This document shows positions 43,755-53,308 of a DNA stretch of 64,000 bases, piece by piece; within the stretch, counting starts at the first letter, position 1; each line of letters opens with the position of its first letter. Below the pieces are notes generated by a model. The model searched no databases. It saw only the letters and a list, made by a program, of their open reading frames with translations, and was not told the origin of the DNA. Source of the stretch: Bacillota bacterium (GTDB lineage: Bacteria > Bacillota > UBA4882 > UBA8346); assembly GCA_023400055.1 (NCBI GenBank), contig JAEXFN010000001.1, forward strand, positions 60,113-124,112, in the 5' to 3' direction. The translations under genes and the position numbers were made by a program.

Positions 43755-44942
43755 TCACTTCCCATGGATATTGTAGATCATTTTTAGACGGTAATATGCA
43801 TTGGGAGTCCGGCTGGCACCGAAGGGAGCCAGTTCCGTACGCAACTCCCACTGCCGCAGCTTCCATTTGGTCTTGAATAAAATCCCGCAAGCGGTCCGGT
43901 CCTTGATCGCGGCGGCCCGATAATCGGCATAACTCCAAAAGAGATTGGCGGCCAAGGAAAGTCCGCCGATGTCGCGCTGGTATTCCCAGCTGGCAATAGC
44001 GATGGAGCGGCTGTTAAAATCGTTCTCCTCCGCCTCGTCCGTGGTCTCATCATCATCGGGATCGACCGGCTGGACATAGTCCACATTCGGATAAAATTGC
44101 AGATCCGCCAGTTCCAGGCGGGCGATGAAGCGATCCTTGTCCGACCCGCGCCGGATCCAGCTCAGTTTCAAATCCTGTTGATCCTGGTAGGGCTGGAGCT
44201 TTTTCTCCCGATGGGTGACTCGGTAATTGCCATAGAACTCGCTGCCGGGCCGGGGATTGTAACGGCTTCGCAGCTCATAGTAATTGCGCCAGTAATCGTT
44301 GTTGATCTTGGCGTCCCAGGGATAATAGGCCGTCACCTCGTGATAAGTGATGCCCAGCCGGAGGTCTTTGCGGCATTGCCAGTCGACTCCCTCATCCAGT
44401 TGCCATTTGTCGGAGGTATAGGGACTGCCGGCCGGATAATCCTTGTTCGCATGCAGCAAAGCGCTGAAAAACCGCCAGGGTTGCCGCTGATAATCGGCGC
44501 TGACCGCCGCCTGGTTTAGCCGGTACTGGTAACGGGATGATTTGGCCGCCTCGGCTTCCCGGGACTCCCATAAGTAATCGAAGTCCAGGTTCAAATTCGG
44601 GCTGGGTTGCCAGCCGTAATAAAGGCTTTCCGCATAGATCCGGTAGTCCTGGTTCCAGCGATAACCCGAATGCAATTTGAGATGCTTGTCAAACCGCGGG
44701 AAAGCCAGTTTCAGATCGAGATCGGAGTACCCGGAATCGGGCTGCGGCGCATAGAACGATCCCGTCAGATTGCTGAGGAGCCAGTCGCTGTCGCCATGGA
44801 CATTGACATCCCACCGGTTCTTGGAACCGGTGGTCTCCCGCCAGTCGGCCTGGTAGCCAAGTTGGGTCAGATCCCAGTTGAACGCGGCGGCGACCGGCTG
44901 GCAAAACCCAAGCGACAGCAGACAAACCCAAAATAGTCTCAA
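43755..44942 (-). CDS. Exported beta-rich protein, probable outer-membrane beta-barrel
   Basis: A 395-residue protein of no family I recognise. The signal peptide (MRLFWVCLLSLGFCQPVAAA) ends at a good cleavage site. The rest consists of alternating hydrophobic and polar residues rich in Tyr, Trp and Arg (HLKLHSGYRWNQDYRIYAES, LRLGITYHEVTAYYPW, WELRTELAPFGASR), with an acidic loop near 298-312, as in outer-membrane barrels. The C-terminus AYYRLKMIYNIHGK is strand-like. TTG 44942 lies seven nt after GGGAGG. It is followed by the AmmeMemoRadiSam genes. If it is a barrel, the organism has an outer membrane. Confidence 0.6.
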   Translation of the reverse strand: MRLFWVCLLSLGFCQPVAAAFNWDLTQLGYQADWRETTGSKNRWDVNVHGDSDWLLSNLTGSFYAPQPDSGYSDLDLKLAFPRFDKHLKLHSGYRWNQDYRIYAESLYYGWQPSPNLNLDFDYLWESREAEAAKSSRYQYRLNQAAVSADYQRQPWRFFSALLHANKDYPAGSPYTSDKWQLDEGVDWQCRKDLRLGITYHEVTAYYPWDAKINNDYWRNYYELRSRYNPRPGSEFYGNYRVTHREKKLQPYQDQQDLKLSWIRRGSDKDRFIARLELADLQFYPNVDYVQPVDPDDDETTDEAEENDFNSRSIAIASWEYQRDIGGLSLAANLFWSYADYRAAAIKDRTACGILFKTKWKLRQWELRTELAPFGASRTPNAYYRLKMIYNIHGK

Positions 44943-45045
44943 AATAATACCTCCCGGTATTTTCTGAAACTATTCGGTATTTTACAATATTTTCCTTCTA
45001 TCTTTGGAAAATTTGTTATAAATTAGCAGAAAGTAAAGAGGCAAA

Positions 45046-45107
45046 GATAAAGTCCTTTTATATCTGAAATCATTTTCAAAACAATGTTCATGAAAAGACT
45101 TTATCGC
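45046..45107. repeat. Dispersed imperfect-palindrome repeat, copy 2
   Basis: GATAAAGTC (45046-45054) and GACTTTATCGC (45097-45107) form the arms, with about 42 nt between them. Flanking AAAGTAAAGAGGCAAA resembles the left flank of the copy at 60,071. It lies 16 nt past the stop of the acidic hypothetical gene and may serve as its 3' hairpin. Confidence 0.6.
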
Positions 45108-45122
45108 ATTGCTTGCCCCTGC

Positions 45123-45566
45123 CTATTCTGAATCGTCCGGGAAATCTTCGTCAAATCCGTCGCCGTTTTCCAGCAAATCGGTCACAAAATCCCAGACCTC
45201 GTTGGCGGTATCGATGACATCTTCCGCCTCGGCCTCCTGCGGGTTGACGGACAACAGATACTCCAGCTCCTCTTCGATCGAGGCGAAATCCGGTTCGAGC
45301 TGCTGGCATAGTTCAAATTGTTCCCGCAGCCGAGTCGGCGAACGTTTTTCATTGGTAATTAAATACGCTTGCAGCAATTTCCCCACGCCTTGTTGAATCA
45401 GCTGCAAACTGCGGGCCAAGTCTTTAGCGCTTTCCTTCTCGGCCTGTGCCAGACATTGATCCGCTTCATCAATTAAAACATCAATCGTAGCCGATATGGT
45501 AACCACCCCCCATAATAATTCCTCCATTAATTCTTGAAGCAACGTTTTTTCCCTGTTGGTATACAT
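45123..45566 (-). CDS. Acidic helical protein of unknown function
   Basis: A 147-residue cytoplasmic protein I do not recognise. It is predicted mainly helical with heptad-like stretches (LLQELMEELLWGVVTISATIDVLIDEADQCLAQAEKESAKDLARSL has repeated hydrophobic spacing), and its last 35 residues are strongly acidic (AEAEDVIDTANEVWDF..., DGFDEDFPDDSE). ATG 45566 has no clear SD, so the start is uncertain. A TATAAT lies 35 bp upstream. The codon usage looks like a real gene and no frameshift is seen. It stands alone. Confidence 0.6.
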   Translation of the reverse strand: MYTNREKTLLQELMEELLWGVVTISATIDVLIDEADQCLAQAEKESAKDLARSLQLIQQGVGKLLQAYLITNEKRSPTRLREQFELCQQLEPDFASIEEELEYLLSVNPQEAEAEDVIDTANEVWDFVTDLLENGDGFDEDFPDDSE

Positions 45567-45887
45567 ATTTTAAATGGGAAAATTTTTATTATACTTCAAC
45601 GTTTGCTCACGCGTTATGCCGATTGGGCTTGATAAAGCCGGTCCTTCGTGCCAGCGGAATTCGGATTCGCGCCCCCCTATTCTTTGGCACGTTGGAACGA
45701 ACTAGCGCAACGCATCGTTCAAGAATCTTTATAGCTTATTCAAACCCGGATTTTTTAGCCCAGCATCTTGATCAGCGCAAAACGCCCTCCGGCCGACCCA
45801 GGTCATTTACCGACCTATAGAAGGATTTTTTTTATGGATCCCGAATAACAGTATGTTTCTCATTTTCTACGAAAGGAGCGGTTCGAT
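45567..45887. other. Divergent intergenic region, nothing clear
   Basis: 320 bp between the acidic protein (minus) and the acyl-CoA ligase (plus). A TATAAT on the minus strand near 45,590 is the only promoter-like hexamer noticed; a short plus-strand open frame here lacks a ribosome-binding site. Confidence 0.4.
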
Positions 45888-47510
45888 TTGAACCCGAATC
45901 CAAAATGGCTGCCGTTTTACGAAGCCGGGGTCGCATCCCGCCTTGAATATCCGCCGTTGACGCTGGCCCAGGTTTTGACCCATACCGCCGCCAAGTTCCC
46001 GCAGCACCTGGCAATGACCTTTGCCGGTCAAAGCTGGACCTATCGTGAACTTGAAAAACTAACCGCTCAAATGGCCAACCTGCTGTCCGATTTGGGAATC
46101 CGCGCCGGCGATCGGGTCGGTATCCAATTGCCCAACTCCCCGCAGTTCATCGTGGCCTATTACGGCATACTGACTGCCGGCGCCATCGCGGTTCCGATTA
46201 ATCCGCAGTTTCGCGGGGACGATCTCCGCTTCATCATTCGCGATAGCGGTCTAAAAATCGTCTTTACCTCGCTGGAAATATTGCCGGCCTATCAAGGTCT
46301 GACCGATGGCGCCTTCCGGGTCATCGTTACCGATATCAAAACCCCGTTCGGTCCAGAACAGTCTTATCAAATCGTTTCAACCGTGCCCGGGCTGCTCCGG
46401 CTGGAGGAACTGCTGTTCGCCCGTTCCGAGCAATGCCCGCCGGCTGCGATTACTCCGGCCGACATCGCCACGCTCCAGTATACCGGGGGCACCACCGGCC
46501 GTTCCAAGGGCGCGATGCTCAGCCACGCCAATCTGGTGGCCAACGCTACCCAGTTCCGGGAATGGTTCAAAAATGTCTATGCCGACGGCGCGGGCCGTTT
46601 TGTCTGCGTCATTCCGTTATTCCACATCTATGGCCTGACCACCAGCATGAACAGCGTGGTGCTCAGCGGCTCGACGATGCTGCTGCTCCCCAAGTTTGAC
46701 CTGAACGAGCTGATGCAGTTAATTGATAAATATAAGCCGAACCTCTTCATGGGCGTGCCGGCCATCTACGGCGCCATTGCCATGCGCGACGGCCAAAACT
46801 ACGATCTCAGCTCGATCAAGGCCTGCGTCAGCGGTTCCGCTCCGTTGCCCCTGGCCATTCAGGAGCAGTTTCAGGCCCTCAGCGGCGGCAAACTGGTGGA
46901 AGGCTACGGGCTCTCCGAGGCCTCGCCGGTGGTGACGGTCAATCCTATCTACGGAACGGTCAAAAACGGCAGCATCGGAGTTCCTTTGCCCGATACGCTG
47001 GTCCGGATCGTCGATCCCCAGACCGGCCTGGAGATCAACACTCCGGGCCAGGTCGGCGAATTGGTGATCCAAGGACCGCAAGTAATGCAAGGCTACTGGG
47101 AAAAACCGGCCGACACCGCCATGGTATTGCGGGACGGTTGGCTCCACACCGGCGATCTGGTGTGGATGGACGAGGAAGGCTATGTATTTATCGCCGATCG
47201 CCTGAAAGATTTGATCATCATGAGCGGCGAAAAAATCTACCCCCGCGAGATCGAGGATCTCCTCTATACTCACCCGGCGGTCCGGGAAGCGGCGGTGATC
47301 GGAGTCCCCCATCCGCTCCGCGGCGAAGTGCCCCAAGCCTTCGTCAGCCTGAAAGAAAGCGCCTGCACCAGCGAGAAGGAATTAAAACAGTTCTGCGCCA
47401 AGCATCTGTCCAAGTTCAAGGTCCCCGGCAAGGTCAATATCGTCGATGCCCTGCCCCGCAGCTCGGTGGGGAAAGTCTTGCGCCGCTTGTTGCGGGAGAA
47501 TGTTCAATAA
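45888..47510 (+). CDS. Long-chain-fatty-acid-CoA ligase (AMP-binding enzyme)
   Basis: A 540-residue adenylate-forming enzyme. The P-loop-like YTGGTTGRSKGAMLSH lies near 200, and further core motifs are YGLSEASPVV, GWLHTGDLVWMDEEGYVFIADR and DLIIMSGEKIYPREIE. The C-terminal catalytic Lys is in PRSSVGKVLRR. The overall pattern fits FadD-like long-chain acyl-CoA ligases that activate fatty acids for beta-oxidation or lipid synthesis. The start is TTG 45888, nine nt from AGGAG. It is a plus-strand single gene facing the ribose-type operon, with a shared terminator. Acyl chain length is not determinable. Confidence 0.88.
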   Translation: MNPNPKWLPFYEAGVASRLEYPPLTLAQVLTHTAAKFPQHLAMTFAGQSWTYRELEKLTAQMANLLSDLGIRAGDRVGIQLPNSPQFIVAYYGILTAGAIAVPINPQFRGDDLRFIIRDSGLKIVFTSLEILPAYQGLTDGAFRVIVTDIKTPFGPEQSYQIVSTVPGLLRLEELLFARSEQCPPAAITPADIATLQYTGGTTGRSKGAMLSHANLVANATQFREWFKNVYADGAGRFVCVIPLFHIYGLTTSMNSVVLSGSTMLLLPKFDLNELMQLIDKYKPNLFMGVPAIYGAIAMRDGQNYDLSSIKACVSGSAPLPLAIQEQFQALSGGKLVEGYGLSEASPVVTVNPIYGTVKNGSIGVPLPDTLVRIVDPQTGLEINTPGQVGELVIQGPQVMQGYWEKPADTAMVLRDGWLHTGDLVWMDEEGYVFIADRLKDLIIMSGEKIYPREIEDLLYTHPAVREAAVIGVPHPLRGEVPQAFVSLKESACTSEKELKQFCAKHLSKFKVPGKVNIVDALPRSSVGKVLRRLLRENVQ

Positions 47511-47560
47511 CTGACCTCCCTTATTGAAAACGATTTTGCGCGCTGAATATATTTTTTTAT

Positions 47561-47597
47561 AAAGAAAAACCAGCGGTCGCCCGGTGGCTTTTTCTTT
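47561..47597. terminator. Bidirectional terminator
   Basis: AAAGAAAAACCA and TGGCTTTTTCTTT flank a CAGCGG-TCGC-CCGGTG core, giving a long stem with U-runs on both strands. It sits between the converging ligase (ends 47510) and permease (ends 47658) genes. Confidence 0.8.
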
Positions 47598-47657
47598 GTA
47601 AAGAAGGTCGCCCCTTTCCGGCGAGCCATTTTAACTGTTATCCCACAACCTGAAAAA

Positions 47658-48640
47658 CTACTTGTTCTTTCCCTTGCGGGTCCGGATGGCGACCGCGGCG
47701 GCCAGGACCAGGCCTTTCACGATCATTTGACTGTAGGGATTGACGTTCATCAGATTCAAGCCATTATTGAGAACATTGATGATCAAGGCGCCGATCAGCG
47801 TCCCGACGATCGTGCCTTCCCCGCCGCTGATGCTCGCGCCGCCCAGCACCACGGCGGCGATGGCGTCCATCTCAAACCCGGTCCCCGCCAGCGGTTGGCC
47901 GGAGTTGAGCCGCGAGGCCAGGATCAAGCCGCTGATGGCCGAAGCCAGGCCGCATAACACATAAACCAGGATCTTGGTCCGGTTGACATTGATCCCCGAA
48001 AGATGCACCGCTTCTTCATTGCCGCCCAGACCGTAGATATAACGGCCGACCTTCATCTGGGTCAATAGAATATAGCCCAAAATATAGACCACGATCATGA
48101 TAATGGCCGGCACCGGGATCGGGCCCAAATATCCTCTGCCCAGAAAGACGAAGGAATCGGGCAGATTCGAGATGGGATAGCCGTTGGTGTAAACCAGCGC
48201 GATGCCCCGGGCGGCGGTCATCATGGCCAGCGTGGTGATGATGGGCGGCACTTTGAATCTGGTAATGGTCAGGCCGTTGATGAGTCCGATGACGATTCCG
48301 ATGACCAGACCGGCCAGAATGCCGATCCAAGGATTGTGTCCGTTCACCATCAGGCTGGCCGCCACGGTTCCCGATAACGCCACGATCGAACCGACCGACA
48401 GATCGATCCCGCCGGTCAGAATGACCAGGGTCATGCCCACGGCGATGATGGCGTTCAGCGAGACCTGGCGGGCGATGTTGATCAGATTGGAAAAGGTAAA
48501 AAAGAAATCGCTGATGAAGGAGATGGCGACGCAGATGATGATCAGGCCGAGCAGTGCGCCGGCTTCCCGTTTTTCCAGGAAGCCTTTGAAACCCTTGATT
48601 CGCTTTTCCAAAGCCAGGTTGGGTTGGTTCAGGTTCAAGT

Positions 48641-48644
<4 letters not shown>
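47658..48644 (-). CDS. Ribose-type ABC transporter permease
   Basis: A 328-residue RbsC/branched-type permease with about nine membrane segments. The characteristic segments are GMTLVILTGGIDLSVGSIVALSG and GIALVYTNGYPISNLP, plus LSGINVNRTKILVYVLCGLAS and VVLGGASISGGEGTIVGTLIGA. ATG 48644 overlaps the ATPase stop by 4 bp and has GGAGG upstream. It forms a homodimeric channel with the ATPase and the periplasmic-type binding protein. Substrate could be ribose, xylose, galactose or another monosaccharide; not decidable from sequence. Confidence 0.95.
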
Positions 48645-50140
<1,496 letters not shown>

Positions 50141-50221
50141 TGCAACCTCCTCCGGCGGATTGGAAAGGGCGCGGGGCCTCTCCGCCGCCACGCCCTTCAC
50201 ACCGTTGACCGTAAGCCGTTC

Positions 50222-51151
50222 TTACCAGTGGAATCCCTTGGCGTTCTCCTTGGTGATCAACTCCGATTTCACCTTGATCTCGGCCGGCACTTTCTGGCCC
50301 TTCAGGACCTTAAAGGCGATCTGCACGCCCTGGCGGCCGATCTCCGCGGGGAACTGCGAGGCGGTGGCCACCAACGCCTTGCCTTTCAGGATCGCGTCCA
50401 CCGCGTTGGGGGAACCGTCCACGCCCAGAATGAACATCTCATTCTGCCTGCCGGCGGTCTCGATGGCCGCCAAAGCGCCCAGCGCGGTCGGATCGTTGAT
50501 GCCGAAGACGGCGTCGATCTTCTGCTGCGATTGCAGGATATTCTCCATGACTTCCATCGATTTGGTCTCATTGGTTTCGCCGTTTTGCTCGGCGACGACT
50601 TTGATGCCCGGATACTTCTTGATGACGTCTTTAAAGCCCTGGACCCGCTGCATCACCGAGGTGATCGGCGTGCCGTTGATGATGACGATGTTGCCTTTGC
50701 CCTTCAACCGCTTGACCAGATACTGGCCGTCGAGTTTGCCGGCCAAATAATTGTCGGTCGCGATGAAGCTGGTGATCTTGCCGCCCTCGGCGTTGACATC
50801 CAGGGTAATGACGGGGATATTGGCCTTGTTGGCCGAAACCACCGCCGGAGCGACCGCTTTGGAATCGACCGCGTTAAGCAGCAGAATGTCGATCTTCTGC
50901 TGGATCATGTCTTCGACATCGGAGATCTGCTTCGAGAGATTGAATTGAGAATCGCCGACGATCAGTTTGGCGTTGGGATCCATCTGCTTCAGTTCGGCGC
51001 GGATATTCTGTTCCATCGCCACAAAGAACGGATTGTTCATGGTCATGAAGGTAACCCCGAAGACCCGCTGTTTGGCGGCGGAACTTACCGTGGCAACCGA
51101 AGCCAGCACCAGCAAAAGCATTAACAATAAGGCGACTGATCTCTTTCTCAT
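50222..51151 (-). CDS. Ribose-type (periplasmic-binding-protein family) sugar receptor
   Basis: A 309-residue RbsB-like binding protein. A signal peptide (SVALLLMLLLVLASVATVSSA, about 5-25) precedes the type 1 binding-protein fold (VFGVTFMTMNNPFFVAMEQNI, DILLLNAVDSKAVAPAVVSANKANIPVITLD, GKGNIVIINGTPITS, ILGVDGSPNAVDAI). There is no lipobox. ATG 51151 is used, with the SD (GGGAGG) about 11 nt away. It is first in the operon. A sigma54-type promoter and phased GTTAC repeats lie directly upstream. Confidence 0.93.
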   Translation of the reverse strand: MRKRSVALLLMLLLVLASVATVSSAAKQRVFGVTFMTMNNPFFVAMEQNIRAELKQMDPNAKLIVGDSQFNLSKQISDVEDMIQQKIDILLLNAVDSKAVAPAVVSANKANIPVITLDVNAEGGKITSFIATDNYLAGKLDGQYLVKRLKGKGNIVIINGTPITSVMQRVQGFKDVIKKYPGIKVVAEQNGETNETKSMEVMENILQSQQKIDAVFGINDPTALGALAAIETAGRQNEMFILGVDGSPNAVDAILKGKALVATASQFPAEIGRQGVQIAFKVLKGQKVPAEIKVKSELITKENAKGFHW

Positions 51152-51207
51152 GGCTAATCGTTCCTCCCTATGATTTTTCGGTGTCCGGCCGGACATGTAT
51201 TTATATA

Positions 51208-51224
51208 AGCAAAAGTCATGCCAA
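51208..51224 (-). promoter_or_regulatory. Sigma54 (-24/-12) promoter of the ribose-type operon
   Basis: On the minus strand TTGGCATGACTTTTGCT matches the sigma54 consensus yTGGCACGrnnnTTGCw with one substitution. The GG (51222-51221) and GC (51210-51209) are separated by the required 10 bp. The predicted transcript starts near 51197, about 46 nt before the binding-protein ATG. Confidence 0.75.
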
Positions 51225-51266
51225 CCATCGACCGAACGATTCTTGGCTAGGTTGCGAAGCAAAATT

Positions 51267-51304
51267 GTAACCCGGTTGTTACCCAAAGTTACAATTTGTT
51301 ACTT
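51267..51304 (-). promoter_or_regulatory. Phased GTTAC repeats, probable activator binding sites
   Basis: Plus-strand GTTAC occurs at 51280, 51290 and 51300, exactly 10 bp apart, and an inverted GTAAC at 51269; TTGTAAC (51267-51273) and GTTACAA (51290-51296) form an inverted repeat. They lie about 70-107 bp upstream of the predicted sigma54 start, the usual place for an NtrC-type activator. Confidence 0.65.
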
Positions 51305-51438
51305 AACCAACATGGTGAACCATCGTCCGAACCGCGATTTCCGGTTCGGAGCGGAGGAGTTCCCTCCGATCTCCCGCTTGAAATATTTTTTTATTTCGGA
51401 TTATCCGTTTTTCAATTTGGAAAGGCCCGGTCGCTTCC

Positions 51439-51858
51439 CGGATCCGCGCTGGTCGATCGGGTATGGCCTTTGGTCTTATTAGGGATGCCTTCATCCATGT
51501 CAGGGATGTCCCGATCCTGGCAGCGGATCTTACCGTCCTGGTTAGGATATCGCTATCCGTGTCAGGTATGGTCTTGATCCATGTCAGGGAGCCGCTGATC
51601 CTTTCATAGGATCCCCGGATCCTTGTAAGGGATCGTCCCGTCCTTGTTTTCCCAAAGACCATCCCTGCTTCCCCGCGAATCATCCTTGCTTCCCCAGGGC
51701 GCGGGGAAACTGGAACGAGGGTTGGGGAAAGCGGACGGAGTCCCGGGGAAACCGCCCCGGGTTTTGGGGAAACGAGATCAAGGCCCGGGGAAGCATCCCC
51801 AAGCTTTGGCGAAATTGCCGCAGCATTTGGGGGAAATGGCCCGAGGAAGAGGCCCCGG
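51439..51858. repeat. 21-nt tandem repeat array D (20 units, drifting consensus)
   Basis: Twenty units of 21 nt keep phase over 420 bp. Units in the first half follow AGGGATnnnnnnATCCnTGT, those in the second half follow a CGGGGAAA-type core (TTGGGGAAA, CCCGGGGAAA), with a transition near 51,649-51,711. Individual units diverge strongly but no insertions or deletions occur. It lies about 125 nt past the stop of the sigma54 activator gene and ends about 290 nt before the ribose-type operon start. Confidence 0.93.
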
Positions 51859-51982
51859 CAGGCACGACGCAAACAAAAAGCGCCACCAAGCGACCGTTTT
51901 GCTATCCTAGTTAACGGCACCCGTGGCACTCCTCGACGGTCCATTTGCACATGGGACGAACGCGCCCTGAGCAAAATTAGAA

Positions 51983-53308
51983 TTAGATCAAGCCGTACTT
52001 CGCCATCTTTTCATATAAAGATTTGCGGCTGATCTCCAGGATCCCGGCCGCCCGGGTCTTGTTCCAACGCACTTTTTCCAGCGCCGCCAGGATCTTCTCC
52101 CGTTCCTGCTTATCGGTCAGCTTCAGCGACAGCGGCTCCGGCCCGGCCGGCGGGATATTCTCTTCCGGACTCAGCTGTTCTTCAAGATTGAAGCCCTTCT
52201 CCCCCAGCACCACCAGGCGCTCCACGATGTTGCGCAGCTCCCTGACGTTGCCGGGCCAATGGTAGGCTTTGAGCATCTCCAGCCACTGCGCGGAAACGCT
52301 TTTCATCGGTTTGCTATACTCTTCGCTGTATTTCAACAGAAAATGCCGGACCAGCAGCGGCACATCCTCTTTCCGCTCGCGCAGCGCCGGCATGAACAGC
52401 GGCACCACATTGAGGCGGTAGTAAAGATCCTCCCGGAACAGGCCGGCGCTGACCGCTTCCAAGAGATCTTTATTGGTGGCGGTGATGATCCGGACATTGA
52501 TTTTGACCGGATGGATCCCGCCCAGCCGCACCACTTCCCGTTCTTCCAGCACCCGCAGGATTTTGGCCTGGGTGGCCAGGTTCATGTCGCCGATCTCGTC
52601 CAGAAACAGCGTCCCGCCCTCGGCCTGTTCGAACTTGCCGATCCGCCGGGTCACTGCGCCGGTGAAAGCGCCTTTCTCGAAGCCGAACAGCTCGCTTTCG
52701 AGCAGGTTCTCGGGGATCGCGGCGCAGTTGATCCCGACGAACGGTTTGTCCTGGCGCGGGCCTTCCCGGTGAATCGCCCGGGCCACCAGTTCCTTGCCGG
52801 TGCCGCTCTCTCCCATGATCAGCACGGTGGCCTCGCTGGCAATCACTTTGGTCATGGTTTGATACAAGCGTTTCATCGCCGGACTCTGGCCGATAATCCC
52901 CTCATAAACGGCGCTGGCCGCTTGCGCGGCGGCGGTCGCAGGTAGCCGCAGATTCTCGGTGATCACGTTGCGCAGGTTGCTGATGACAAACGGTTTGGTG
53001 ATGTAGTCCTTGGCGCCATACTTCATGGCCTGGACCGCGCTTTCGATGGTGCCGTAGCCGGTGACCATCACCACCGGCAGCTTTTCGTTGATGGCCCGGA
53101 TCCGTTTCAGGGTTTCAATGCCGTCCAAGCCCGGCATCTTGATATCGAGCAGCACCAGATCCACCCGCTTCTCCCGGACCAGCGCGATGGCACGCTGGCC
53201 GTCCCCGGCGGTCAGATTGGCATAACCGTCCCGGGCCAGGATTTCACAAACGCTCTCGCGCATGCCCGCCTCGTCGTCCACGACCAAAATCACCCGACGT
53301 TCCGCCAT
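51983..53308 (-). CDS. NtrC-type sigma54-dependent response regulator
   Basis: A 441-residue regulator. The receiver domain has Asp11/Asp12 and phospho-acceptor Asp55 (LVLLDIKMPGLDGIETL). The AAA+ domain has Walker A GESGTGKE, the sigma54-contact loop GAFTGA and the ELFGFEKGAFTGA context. A Fis-type helix-turn-helix ends the protein (NKTRAAGILEISRKSLYEKM). The start is ATG 53308, which overlaps the kinase stop (TAATG); GGAGCG lies upstream. The long open frame to 53677 is a shadow of the kinase gene. Because it lies next to a sigma54 promoter and phased sites, the ribose-type operon is its probable target. Confidence 0.92.
   Translation of the reverse strand: MAERRVILVVDDEAGMRESVCEILARDGYANLTAGDGQRAIALVREKRVDLVLLDIKMPGLDGIETLKRIRAINEKLPVVMVTGYGTIESAVQAMKYGAKDYITKPFVISNLRNVITENLRLPATAAAQAASAVYEGIIGQSPAMKRLYQTMTKVIASEATVLIMGESGTGKELVARAIHREGPRQDKPFVGINCAAIPENLLESELFGFEKGAFTGAVTRRIGKFEQAEGGTLFLDEIGDMNLATQAKILRVLEEREVVRLGGIHPVKINVRIITATNKDLLEAVSAGLFREDLYYRLNVVPLFMPALRERKEDVPLLVRHFLLKYSEEYSKPMKSVSAQWLEMLKAYHWPGNVRELRNIVERLVVLGEKGFNLEEQLSPEENIPPAGPEPLSLKLTDKQEREKILAALEKVRWNKTRAAGILEISRKSLYEKMAKYGLI

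Noticed and set aside
45623..45820. 65-codon plus-strand open frame
   Set aside because: No SD, no protein-like composition, and it lies in the upstream region of two divergent genes.
47523..47537. Catabolite-response (cre-like) site TGAAAACGATTTTGC
   Set aside because: The right half deviates from the consensus and the site lies downstream of the ligase gene between converging genes, where repression would have no target.
51303..51974. 223-codon minus-strand open frame with SPKPGAV-type repeats
   Set aside because: Same cause as above: it spans repeat array D, has no convincing start signal and its composition is dictated by the repeats.
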